Source of the DNA: Acidithrix ferrooxidans
GTDB lineage: Bacteria; Actinomycetota; Acidimicrobiia; Acidimicrobiales; Acidimicrobiaceae
Direction: 5' to 3'
Length of the DNA stretch: 38,554 bases
Assembly (NCBI RefSeq): GCF_000949295.1
Contig: NZ_JXYS01000062.1
Span: 1 to 38,554 of the forward strand
Shown: piece after piece, positions 7,326 to 15,180 of the stretch
Position numbering within the stretch: the first letter of the stretch is position 1
Layout: the number at the start of each line of letters is the position of its first letter
Notes under the pieces: generated by a model
The model's input: the letters and a program-made list of their open reading frames with translations, nothing else
The model's database searches: none
What the model was told of the DNA's origin: nothing
Made by a program: the position numbers and the translations under genes

Positions 7326-8839
7326 CGAATTCTATAAATCAGCAGCTTCATCAAATCACTAGCGGAATCTCGGTAATTAGAAGCAGCGAAGCCACCGACT
7401 CCGATAGTCTTTTGGGTCGAGTCGCCTTTTATCTCAATGAGGGCTATCGCCTTAGCCTTGTTTGTGCTAAGCCACTTCCTCAAACTATTCTTGTTACCTA
7501 TTGTCTGGTGGGGAAAAACCCCGATCGACGCCATGAGATCCAATTAGAGGTAAAAAGAGAGCGACCCGAACTACCAAGTCTGGCCAAAATCAGCTTTTCG
7601 GCATCCCGATTTGAACGTGAGATGGCCGACCTTTACGGGATTATTCCGCTGAATCATCCTCTACCAAAGAGGCTTGTACGCCATGGCCATTGGCCAGAAG
7701 AATGGTACCCCATGATCTCGAGCCAAGAAAAACCCAAGTTCGAATCAGATCGCCAAGTTGGCTACCCCTTCCAAGAGGTAGCCGGAAGTGGAATCTATGA
7801 AATTCCAGTTGGTCCTATCCATGCTGGAATGATCGAACCGGGCCACTTCCGTTTCTTCGCATTAGGTGAGACTGTCATACGCCTTAGAATCCGCCTCTGG
7901 TTTCTCCATAAGGGGCTAGAAAAACTATTTGTAGGCAAGACTCCAGCTGAAGCGATAACTCTCGCTGAAAAGATTTCAGGTGATACGTCATTTGGCCATA
8001 GCCTAGCTATGACAATGGCGATCGAAGATGCCCTTGGAATCACAGTACCGACCCGAGTTGCAAGTGCCAGAGCGATCCTTCTGGAGGCTGAAAGAATCTA
8101 CAACCACATAGGAGATATCGGAGCACTCGCCAACGACGTAGGGTTTTCTTGGGGAAATGCAATAGCGCTAGATCTCAAAGAGGAGATGATGCGCCTCAAT
8201 TCGTCTCTAACCCAAAGTCGCCTACTTCGAGGAACCCTTGGAGTAGGGACAGTTAAGATCTCCGATCACCTCGATCTGATTGGAATCGATCGAATTGCCT
8301 CAAAATTTGAAGAGCTGATCGAGATACTCACCAACCATTCAATGGTAAGAGATAGGTTCCATGGAACCGCAATCTTGGGCGTGGCCCAAGCAAAAGAGAT
8401 GGGCTGTCTTGGGGTTGTGGCCCGAGCGAGCGGCATAGAGGTAGATGCCCGAATCGACCATCCCTTTATGACAATTGGACCTACGGCATCAACCCTAGAA
8501 ACCGGAGACGTAAATAGTCGGTTCCTGCAAAGGGTGAATGAGATAAGGGCATCGGTCTCTTACATTAGAGAGCTCGCCCGCTTTCTAAGGGTTGAAGAAC
8601 CCATCGCACAAGTGTCAACGCCTCCTAGGGAAAGCGGCTTTTCTCTCGTCGAAGGTTGGAGAGGCACTATTGCTCATCGAGTCGAGATCAAAGACGGTAT
8701 TATAACCAATGCTAAGATAGTCGATCCCTCGTGGTTCAATTGGCCCAGCCTTCCAATTGCCATGACCAACACTATCGTACCCGACTTTCCCCTGGTAAAT
8801 AAGAGTTTCAATCTTTCATATTCAGGAAATGATCTCTAA
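7322..8839 (+). CDS. HycE/HyfG-like large subunit without Ni-Fe ligands (Ehr)
   Basis: A 505-aa fusion: residues 1-130 are a NuoC-like domain (FEREMADLYGI, NHPLPKRL) and 155-505 a NuoD/HycE-like catalytic domain (GPIHAGMIEPGHFRF). In a real [NiFe]-hydrogenase two CxxC motifs bind the Ni-Fe centre. Here the first (CGxC) reads S219-G-D-T222 and the second, near the C-terminus, reads NLSYSG with S499 and G502 in place of the cysteines. The fold is retained but the metal site cannot form, so hydrogenase activity is excluded. This is the defining trait of Ehr complexes. The start is GTG 7322, overlapping hyfF. No hydrogenase maturation genes are present, in agreement. The substrate is unknown. M. 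tuberculosis counterpart: Rv0087 (hycE). Confidence 0.93.
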   Translation: MTNSINQQLHQITSGISVIRSSEATDSDSLLGRVAFYLNEGYRLSLVCAKPLPQTILVTYCLVGKNPDRRHEIQLEVKRERPELPSLAKISFSASRFEREMADLYGIIPLNHPLPKRLVRHGHWPEEWYPMISSQEKPKFESDRQVGYPFQEVAGSGIYEIPVGPIHAGMIEPGHFRFFALGETVIRLRIRLWFLHKGLEKLFVGKTPAEAITLAEKISGDTSFGHSLAMTMAIEDALGITVPTRVASARAILLEAERIYNHIGDIGALANDVGFSWGNAIALDLKEEMMRLNSSLTQSRLLRGTLGVGTVKISDHLDLIGIDRIASKFEELIEILTNHSMVRDRFHGTAILGVAQAKEMGCLGVVARASGIEVDARIDHPFMTIGPTASTLETGDVNSRFLQRVNEIRASVSYIRELARFLRVEEPIAQVSTPPRESGFSLVEGWRGTIAHRVEIKDGIITNAKIVDPSWFNWPSLPIAMTNTIVPDFPLVNKSFNLSYSGNDL

Positions 8840-8935
8840 GAACACAAAACTCCCTCAAACAATTGGGCTCTTAGTTGCAAATTACTCTATGGCCAGATCA
8901 AATTTCCACAACTGATATTGCAGTTAGGTATTAAT

Positions 8936-10516
8936 CTAAAGCGAGCGCAAGACTCTCTTTAGGACCTTACCTTGAGAATCTGTGGGTAAGAGATCGACGA
9001 TACGAATCGACTTGGGTACTTTGAATGACGCAAGTCGTTCTCTAGCAAAGGCCGAAATCTCATCGACTTCACATACAACGTTATCTCGCAAGACGACAAA
9101 GGCTGTTATCGCCTCTGACCAATAGGGATCAGGAACACCCACCACTGCCACTCTCTCAACACCATGGTGTTGAGAGATAACGCGTTCAACCTCAACTGAT
9201 GAGACATTAAAGCCTCCGGTTTTAATTACGTCCTTCAAGCGATCGACAAAAAACAGATTTCCCGACGAGTCGATTCTCATCACATCTCCTGTGTGAAGCC
9301 AACCATCGCCAAACAACTTCTCGCTTCGATCAATGTCATTGAAATAACCACTTGTAATCCCTGGACTTCGAGCGATAGCTTCACCGACATTGGTATCGTT
9401 TCCATCTGGGTCGACAATCCGAATCTCAAGTGCGGGCATCGCTCGTCCAATCCAAGAAGGATCTCTATCTGGAATCTCTTCCATGGTATGAAACCACCCC
9501 GAAGTCCCTACTTGAGCCAATTCAGATTGACTCCAATAGGTGCCCCATAGAATCTTCGGATGGACCGCCGACCAGGCATCTAGCATTGCTTTGGGAACCA
9601 AACCGCCATAAGTTATCGCTCTGGCCAAGGTGGAGACCGTTGCATTTGTAAAATTCAAACTCTTTGACATAGCAAGATAAAAAGTTGGAGTTTGGGCCAT
9701 TATCGTTATCTTCTCGGACAGAATCAGGGCAATTGCCCTATCGGGATCGATAGTTGCTGGCAAAACTACAGTTGCTCCCACTTGGGTTAAAGTAGTCATG
9801 GTTCCAATTCCCGCCATTGTAAAGAAGGGCATTACGAACAACCACCGATCATCACGCGTCAAAGATAGGTCGATGCTCCACGAGGGAATAGTGGCAATCA
9901 GATAATTTCGATTTGAAAGCATCACCCCTTTAGGTTTTGCCTCGGTACCACTGGTGAGAACGATCATGGCTATATCATCTTCGCCTGCCTCTCGATTAGG
10001 GACAAATGGAGCCATCGTATCAAAATGCGATAGATCGACCAACTTTTGTGTTCGCTTTAGCTTGCCTTTATAGTCCCCATCTCTATCAGCGATGACCACC
10101 AATTCAATAGAGTGTGCATCTTTGATCACACCTTCGTACTTCTCCAAAAACACGCGATCAACAAAGAGAACACGAGGCCTCAGTGAGGCAAAATGATCCT
10201 CAATATCCAAAGGGGTCAACAGTGGATTTACTCCAGATAATGGCATACCTACCTTCAGTGCGCCATACCAAAGAGCAACATAGTCCAAAGAGTTCTTAGC
10301 AATTGCACAGATTCGATCTCCGATTTCCATTCCAGCTTGGCTCAGTGCACTTGCCACCTTGTCGGAATAGTTATCGAGTTCCAAATAGGTCATAACACTC
10401 CTATTTGAATTCAAATCGTAAGAAACCACCGCCTGGCGATCGCCAAAGTGCAAGGCATTGCGCCTTAACTGATCGGCGAGGCTCGCGCGCGTCATTGTAT
10501 CCTTATAACGACTCAC
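8936..10516 (-). CDS. Acyl-CoA ligase (AMP-binding family)
   Basis: A 526-aa adenylate-forming enzyme that activates a carboxylic acid with ATP and transfers it to CoA. Core motifs are complete: P-loop VLTSGTEAKPKGVMLSNRN (about residues 187-205), GTYWSQSELAQVG (A5), DGWLHTGDV (A7), DRLKDVIKTGGFNVSS (A8) and the catalytic C-terminal lysine in QGKVLKR. The GTG start has GGTGGAG five bases upstream. It is the last gene of the nitroreductase-mutase operon, 54 bp behind the mutase small subunit. That suggests it supplies the mutase with its acyl-CoA substrate, as the CoA ligase does in 2-hydroxyisobutyryl-CoA mutase operons. Chain length and substrate cannot be read from the sequence. Confidence 0.9.
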   Translation of the reverse strand: MSRYKDTMTRASLADQLRRNALHFGDRQAVVSYDLNSNRSVMTYLELDNYSDKVASALSQAGMEIGDRICAIAKNSLDYVALWYGALKVGMPLSGVNPLLTPLDIEDHFASLRPRVLFVDRVFLEKYEGVIKDAHSIELVVIADRDGDYKGKLKRTQKLVDLSHFDTMAPFVPNREAGEDDIAMIVLTSGTEAKPKGVMLSNRNYLIATIPSWSIDLSLTRDDRWLFVMPFFTMAGIGTMTTLTQVGATVVLPATIDPDRAIALILSEKITIMAQTPTFYLAMSKSLNFTNATVSTLARAITYGGLVPKAMLDAWSAVHPKILWGTYWSQSELAQVGTSGWFHTMEEIPDRDPSWIGRAMPALEIRIVDPDGNDTNVGEAIARSPGITSGYFNDIDRSEKLFGDGWLHTGDVMRIDSSGNLFFVDRLKDVIKTGGFNVSSVEVERVISQHHGVERVAVVGVPDPYWSEAITAFVVLRDNVVCEVDEISAFARERLASFKVPKSIRIVDLLPTDSQGKVLKRVLRSL

Positions 10517-10570
10517 TGTGACTCCACCTTTGATCTAGTTAGAACAGACAAAGTCCATCCTTGGAAAAAA

Positions 10571-11023
10571 TTAATTAAAATTTGTCAATCTTTTAGCTGC
10601 CTCGACGATCGAAGTCAACTTTGACCCCGGAGGAAATGCGTCAACACCAAGGGCTTCTAAGGTCCTCTTAGCAGATGGAGTAATGATTCCTCCAACTATA
10701 ACTGGTGGTGGCGACTCCAACTTAGCGATCTCATCGACCAGCGACAATACCAAATCCAGACGTCCACCGACATTTAACCCCACCAGGTCAGGGTCCTCCT
10801 GGATAACTGCACTCATTATCTCGTCCCTAGTGGCCATACCTAAAAGCACAATCTCAAAACCCGCTTCTCGCAGGGCGTGTTCGACGATGGTGATTCCTCT
10901 CCAATGGCCATCTAAACTCGTCTTTGCCATCACGACTCTAGGCGAATAAGGAGGTGGTTGGTTAAAAGTCAAATGGAACCTCCCAGCTTCCAAACGAACT
11001 TCTAAAGACCGCGCCAATCTCAC
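10571..11023 (-). CDS. B12-binding small subunit of acyl-CoA mutase
   Basis: A cobalamin-binding (Rossmann-like) domain matching the C-terminal part of methylmalonyl-CoA mutase and the separate small subunits of isobutyryl- and 2-hydroxyisobutyryl-CoA mutases. The base-off/His-on motif is present as LDGHWRG (D-x-H-x-x-G), and the second Gly pair as VIVGGIIT. The usual SxL motif that contacts the nucleotide tail is missing; the aligned stretch is LVGLNVGG, about two residues shorter. The GTG 11023 start overlaps the large-subunit gene by 62 bp and has no clear ribosome site. The homologous part begins at PRVVMAKTS, so GTG 10933 or ATG 10930 is the likelier start (about 120 aa, normal for the family). 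Confidence 0.85.
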   Translation of the reverse strand: MRLARSLEVRLEAGRFHLTFNQPPPYSPRVVMAKTSLDGHWRGITIVEHALREAGFEIVLLGMATRDEIMSAVIQEDPDLVGLNVGGRLDLVLSLVDEIAKLESPPPVIVGGIITPSAKRTLEALGVDAFPPGSKLTSIVEAAKRLTNFN

Positions 11024-12581
11024 CTAAGGATACTTCAGCCTCTGTTGCGGCCATCATTGCCGGCATTATATTCGAAGAGGACACACATGCCTCTTCGAGC
11101 CCTACAAGGGCGTCCCTAAGTACCTTTTGATCTCTTGTTGCTCGCAAGTCAACGAGTCGTTCCATCGCATTGTCAAAGGCGTCTCGCGGGGCTTCAAAGG
11201 CCTCAATCTCATATGGAGAGACGTCATCCATAAAGCAGTTAACTCCGACCTTTGCCACACGGTTGGTCTCAATGTCATATGCGGCCTCATTTGATCCTGC
11301 TACTGCCCTCCTGTATAACCACCCTGACTCTAGAGTGGCGATATAACCACCCTGGGCTACAATCTCATCGAAGACTCCAAACCCTTCCTCAACAAGTTGG
11401 CCAGTGAGGCTCTCAATTAAATATGACCCACCAAGTGGGTCAACGACTGAAGTCAAATTTGATTCGTTTTGAAGGATCTGCTGAATTCGAAGCGACATCT
11501 GGTGCGCATGCTCACTTGGAATTGTGATGGCTTCATCGTAACCAGAGACCCCTAAAGATTGAGCACCCCCCAAGACCGCGGCCAGAGCCATCAAAGTGCC
11601 TCGAACGATATTGTTTAGGGGTTGTTGATAGGTCATAGCTGATCCAGCTGTGACTACATGAATTCTAAGTTGGCGAGCACGCTCGTCGTCGACTCCGTAG
11701 CGCTCTTTGAGCATCCTCGACCACATAACCCTTGCCGCTCGAAGCTTTGCGATATCTTCAAAGATATCCATCGACGTTCGAAGGTTGATGCCACCGATAG
11801 ACCTTGCGACTTGGGCAACTTCAATATTGCCCCTCTCCACAATTCCATCCAAGTACTCTTTGGCATTCGCCATGAGCAACCCTAGCTCTTCTTTGGCATT
11901 TAGCCCGGAATCCGCCCCGTTGTAGGCGGCTATCGAAACGGGAACCCATCGGGGAAGATTTCGGTGACAAAACTCAATTAGATCAAGATTCAACCTCAAA
12001 CCATCGCGTGGAGGAATCTGCTCCTTGGCGATACACCCCAAATATGTCAAATTGAAGTCAGATTGACCGGTGCCCGCCAGACGCTTTAGATCAATACCAC
12101 GACTAGCCGCCACATTCCAGTAGCATGCATTCGCGAACGGGCCGTGCTGTACGACTGCCCCACCGGCGTGCGCGTAGGTATTTTCAATATCTATTCCATC
12201 AAGAATCGTCGCAAAGTCACGAATCGACAAAATAACTGCCCCAGTTAGCCCCACATCACCACTGCGCGCCAACACCTCGGGATTATCTACGTCATATAGA
12301 TGATCCGCAGTCATCCTGTCGTGCTCCATCAAAAAGCCACTCTCACCGTGGCTCAGTAAAAACTTAATCCTCTCGGACTCGTCGATTGGATTCCCAAAGC
12401 CAGAAAGTTGAAAGATCCTCCACGGCTTTGTGCGATACATCTTTGGGTATGCGCCACGAAGATATGGGGGCTCGCCTGGCGAAGTCGAAAGAAGCTCTCG
12501 ATGACCCTCTGGAATATCTCCATAACCATATATGGGTTTAAGCTCTATTCCACTCGTCGTTCTTCTGATCTCGTCGGCCAT
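10962..12581 (-). CDS. Acyl-CoA mutase large subunit, methylmalonyl-CoA mutase family, divergent active site
   Basis: A 539-aa TIM-barrel subunit of the AdoCbl-dependent acyl-CoA mutase family (MEDIAKLRAARVMW-type core, VVDPLGGSY, QSLGVSGYDEAI). The B12 domain is a separate gene, as in ICM and HCM. Aligned by eye to Propionibacterium methylmalonyl-CoA mutase, Tyr89 is Leu (FQLSGF), Arg207 is absent (Cys or Ile in TYLGCIAKE) and His244 is Asn (SIAAYNGADSG). The Tyr/Arg pair selects methylmalonyl-CoA and the His assists catalysis, so the substrate is almost certainly not methylmalonyl-CoA. ATG 12581 has AGGAG seven bases upstream. It is the second gene of the operon, 10 bp after the nitroreductase. 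Whether it is catalytically active cannot be judged here. Confidence 0.88.
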   Translation of the reverse strand: MADEIRRTTSGIELKPIYGYGDIPEGHRELLSTSPGEPPYLRGAYPKMYRTKPWRIFQLSGFGNPIDESERIKFLLSHGESGFLMEHDRMTADHLYDVDNPEVLARSGDVGLTGAVILSIRDFATILDGIDIENTYAHAGGAVVQHGPFANACYWNVAASRGIDLKRLAGTGQSDFNLTYLGCIAKEQIPPRDGLRLNLDLIEFCHRNLPRWVPVSIAAYNGADSGLNAKEELGLLMANAKEYLDGIVERGNIEVAQVARSIGGINLRTSMDIFEDIAKLRAARVMWSRMLKERYGVDDERARQLRIHVVTAGSAMTYQQPLNNIVRGTLMALAAVLGGAQSLGVSGYDEAITIPSEHAHQMSLRIQQILQNESNLTSVVDPLGGSYLIESLTGQLVEEGFGVFDEIVAQGGYIATLESGWLYRRAVAGSNEAAYDIETNRVAKVGVNCFMDDVSPYEIEAFEAPRDAFDNAMERLVDLRATRDQKVLRDALVGLEEACVSSSNIMPAMMAATEAEVSLGEIGAVFRSSFGSWEVPFDF

Positions 12582-12591
12582 TCATTGGCTC

Positions 12592-13236
12592 CTAATCACG
12601 ACTAAGACTTCTACCATCAAAGCCATCGACACGAACCATATCCGAGACCTCCATCCTGGTCAACTTAGTTGGAAAGGGGTTCAGTGGCCATCCAACGGCT
12701 ATTGTCGCGGCCGTTATAAAGCCATCGGGAACATTCAATAACTCCTTTACTTGGGGCTCTGAGATACACAGCAGGGTCGTTAGAGCAGTTCCTAGCCCTT
12801 CGGCACGAGCAGCCAATAGGAAATTCTGAACTATTGGATATATGGAACCTCCACCAACGACGCTTATGCGTCCAAGTCCAGCATCAGTTGGATGCAGTCC
12901 ATCCACCTCGGCACAGACCACTACTAGCGCTGGAACTTCTTCTAAGTGCTCTGCAAAATAGTCTGCGGCTTGAACGGTCTTATCCAGAGCACCAGCACGC
13001 ACTTCCCCGCTCCCAATGCCAGCTAAATAGGCTCGCCACGGGCCGATATACCAATCTTTGAGTGCTTGTCTTTTCTGCTTATCCCGCACCACTATGAACC
13101 GTACCGGTTGGCGATTTCCACCTTGTGGGCCAAATCGTGCTGAGTCGAAGGCCCTGAACAAGACGTCGTCTGGCACCTCTCGATCTTGAAAATATCTACA
13201 AGTACCTTGTGTACGCATCGCCTCTACAAGATCCAT
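12592..13236 (-). CDS. Nitroreductase-family FMN oxidoreductase
   Basis: A 214-aa nitroreductase-fold flavoprotein (residues 1-45: CRYFQDREVPDDVL, SARFGPQGGNRQPVRF; later EGLGTALTTLL). I chose ATG 13236 because GGAGG lies five bases upstream and the conserved domain begins there; an upstream in-frame start (13287) has no ribosome site. These proteins are usually NAD(P)H-dependent FMN enzymes. The BluB signature (RRDVR) is absent, so despite the B12-dependent neighbour this is unlikely to make the lower B12 ligand. First gene of the operon with the mutase subunits and CoA ligase; it may reduce a precursor or product of the same pathway. Confidence 0.85.
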   Translation of the reverse strand: MDLVEAMRTQGTCRYFQDREVPDDVLFRAFDSARFGPQGGNRQPVRFIVVRDKQKRQALKDWYIGPWRAYLAGIGSGEVRAGALDKTVQAADYFAEHLEEVPALVVVCAEVDGLHPTDAGLGRISVVGGGSIYPIVQNFLLAARAEGLGTALTTLLCISEPQVKELLNVPDGFITAATIAVGWPLNPFPTKLTRMEVSDMVRVDGFDGRSLSRD

Positions 13237-13650
13237 CTTCGCCTCCAAAAATCTTACCGATGTGGCAAATGTTACCAAACGCCCCATTGGTAAAAGAGAA
13301 ATTATTCAACTTTCAAAACTAATTACCAGGTGGATAAATTAACATGGTCAATAAACCATCTCCCTGGAAATGGCTAACTAATAATCACATAAAAAGTATT
13401 TTCGCTATCGCAGTCGCCAAATTAGCTGATCTTTACGTACGCTTACCCGTAGCATTGAAATTCGCACAAGGCGAAAACTTGCTTGCGAGCTCATATTGCA
13501 CTCTCGATAATCGTTATCAGACCGGTTGGTCGTGATGCCTTGATGGAAGTGATACTAGGCAACCTCAACCAAAAGACGCGGCCGCAAGCCCCATCTGTAA
13601 CGGTGCGGAAGTTCACAACTCTATTTAGAAAACTTTATCAAAATAGAAAT
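13237..13650. other. Intergenic region upstream of nitroreductase operon
   Basis: About 410 bases with no convincing gene. Short open frames on the plus strand (for example 13344-13535) have no recognisable domain and no proper ribosome site. The leftward operon promoter should lie in about 13240-13340, which is A/T-rich, but I cannot assign a clear -10/-35 pair. No cobalamin riboswitch was recognised in front of the B12-enzyme operon. Confidence 0.4.
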
Positions 13651-14227
13651 CTACCGAAGCGCGAGGTTATTCCATCGATGTTTCAATACTTTAAGTACTT
13701 TATTAGTCTTATTTTCATCAAACGATAGCGCACCATTGACTAGTTCAACCAAAATTAGCTCAGTTGCGGCGATAAGTTTGTCTAGAATTTTGGTCGCCAC
13801 AACTGTGCTTAATCCAACTGTGCTTAATCCAATAGTCGAGCCGAATGCTAGGATCATGCGCCTTGATAGTTCGGTTGTAGACCCAGCTAGTCTTAGCGCC
13901 ATGGAATTCTCACCATAGAACACCCTAGAACAGAGTGGAGACAAGGTCGTATGCGAGAGAAAGCGACCATAGGCCACTAAGCGACTTTACAACTGAGATA
14001 TTTTTGGCGTGAACATCTCCATTTCCAGTGAGCCAAGCAAAACAAATCTGGCAAAATAGATCGAGTGCTACTACCACCTCTGCGCTGCAAACTGACGCTA
14101 TCGCCGCTGCAACTTCTTCGTAACTTAGTCGGTACTTATCGCCTGGCCAACGACCCAAAAGTTGACAAGCATTCCGCTGGCGGCATAAACGCAGCAAACA
14201 TATGCGTGCGTTACTACAAGCATGCAC
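13651..14227 (-). pseudogene. hipA: hipA-type toxin kinase, C-terminal remnant with frameshift
   Basis: Two minus-strand frames together match the C-lobe of HipA serine/threonine kinases. The first (14227-13925) contains LGRWPGDKYRLSYEEVAAAI, the catalytic loop GNGDVHAKNISVV and the metal-binding AYDLVST. The reading then shifts to the frame ending at 13651, continuing YGENSMALRLAGS and a degenerate tail. At the junction the sequence GTTCTA is duplicated about 10 bases apart, suggesting a small insertion. The N-lobe and the HipB antitoxin gene are missing, so this is a dead fragment. In HipBA modules the kinase phosphorylates glutamyl-tRNA synthetase or other targets. The fragment sits directly upstream of the divergent vapBC pair. 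Confidence 0.82.
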
Positions 14228-14243
14228 GTGCTAGAATAGCGGC

Positions 14244-14474
14244 ATGAGGACGACAGTAGAATTCGATAAGGACACCGCCCAGGCCATCGAGGCCCTGCGG
14301 CGCGAACAACACCTTGGCATGTCCGAGGCGGTGAACGAACTGATTCGCCGAGGCCTGGTTGCCCAGGTCATACATCCCCTGTTCCGCCAGCGCACAGCAC
14401 CGCTCTCGGTAAGCGTCGACGTCTCGAGCGTCGCGGACGCCCTCGAAATCCTCGATGGCGTGGCGACCCGCTGA
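14244..14474 (+). CDS. vapB: VapB-like ribbon-helix-helix antitoxin
   Basis: A 76-aa protein beginning MRTTVEFDKDTAQAIEALRR, the beta-strand and helix A of a ribbon-helix-helix DNA-binding antitoxin, with GMSEAVNELIRRGL as the second helix. The C-terminal 35 residues would wrap the toxin. It overlaps the toxin gene by one base (TGATG). A TAGAAT -10 box at 14232-14237 places the expected transcript start at or next to the ATG. No ribosome site is visible, so the mRNA is probably leaderless. Base composition is visibly GC-richer than the flanks, a sign of recent acquisition. Confidence 0.85.
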   Translation: MRTTVEFDKDTAQAIEALRREQHLGMSEAVNELIRRGLVAQVIHPLFRQRTAPLSVSVDVSSVADALEILDGVATR

Positions 14475-14902
14475 TGCTAGTTGACGCCAACGTCCTGATC
14501 TATGCCGTCGACGAACGGTCGCGAGCTCATAGCGCCGCTCGGAATTGGCTCGAAGAAGCACTCAACGGCTCGCGCCGAATCGGGCTGCCCTGGCAGTCGC
14601 TGCTGGCCTTCGTTCGCATCGTCACCCATCCGCGAGCCCTGCCCGTCCCACTCACTCCAGTTGATGCGTGGTCATTCGTCGCCGACTGGCTCGACGCCCC
14701 CGCCGCGTGGGTGCCCGATCCGGGACGCGGGTACCGAGACATCCTTACACGGCTAGTGATCGATCTCGACCTGCGAGGCAACCTGGTCAGCGACGCCGCG
14801 CTCGCCGCGCTCGCCATCGAGCACGGCCTGGCTGTCATCAGCGCTGACTCCGATTTCGCGCGCTTCCCCGAACTTATCTGGCTCAATCCGCTCAACTCCT
14901 AA
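14474..14902 (+). CDS. vapC: VapC-like PIN-domain toxin RNase
   Basis: A 142-aa PIN-domain protein. The acidic metal-binding residues are visible: MLVDANVLIY (D4), GNLVSDAALAAL (D in the middle) and ISADSDFARF near the end. The stretch PWQSLLAFVRIVTHP is typical of one VapC subgroup. PIN toxins are Mg-dependent endoribonucleases cutting tRNA or rRNA, neutralised by the cotranscribed antitoxin. The pair looks intact, in contrast to all its neighbours (hipA fragment, intron fragment, broken ISL3 gene). It shares the high GC content of vapB, consistent with horizontal transfer as a unit. Confidence 0.88.
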   Translation: MLVDANVLIYAVDERSRAHSAARNWLEEALNGSRRIGLPWQSLLAFVRIVTHPRALPVPLTPVDAWSFVADWLDAPAAWVPDPGRGYRDILTRLVIDLDLRGNLVSDAALAALAIEHGLAVISADSDFARFPELIWLNPLNS

Positions 14903-15180
14903 TACGCTGCGGCGGTGGGCATGTGGGGCACCTGCGGAGATATTTCCTATTGACTTTGGTGACCAAATTGGCCGAGAACGAAAAGGCCTCAACCCCTGAG
15001 TAGCCATACCGGTAAACCCAGCGAAAGCCAAGCCGGAATGGTTATTATTCGTTCCAATTTCACGGCGTCGCCAAAATCTACCCTCGCTGGCGGAACTGGA
15101 GCCAGGCACTTCGGCGACTGAATCTTAGGATGTCTCCCTGGAATGCGCTGGAAGCGATTTGGTACCCACGCTGGAAGAGA
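14903..15180. other. Spacer between vapC and group II intron domain V
   Basis: Nearly 280 bases with no intact gene. A plus-strand frame after a stop at about 15012 reads RKPSRNGYYSFQFHGVAKIY and on without a stop into the intron's domain V. It could be a remnant of intron domain IV sequence, but I cannot identify it as maturase. Any 5' part of the intron must have been lost, since the vapBC pair lies immediately upstream. Confidence 0.3.

Noticed and set aside
8840-8935. CTAAGA/TCTTAG pairing after the large-subunit stop as a terminator
   Set aside because: The loop would be about 27 bases with no T run; too weak to call.
12674-12690. CAGTGGC, the complement of a B12-box core, near the mutase operon and in the 17-bp repeats
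   Set aside because: It is inside the nitroreductase gene, and the rest of a cobalamin riboswitch fold is missing; the copies in the repeats lack context too.
12592-13236. Nitroreductase as BluB (lower B12 ligand synthesis), suggested by the B12-dependent mutase
   Set aside because: The BluB RRDVR-type signature is absent; the N-terminus reads GTCRYFQDREVP as in general nitroreductases.
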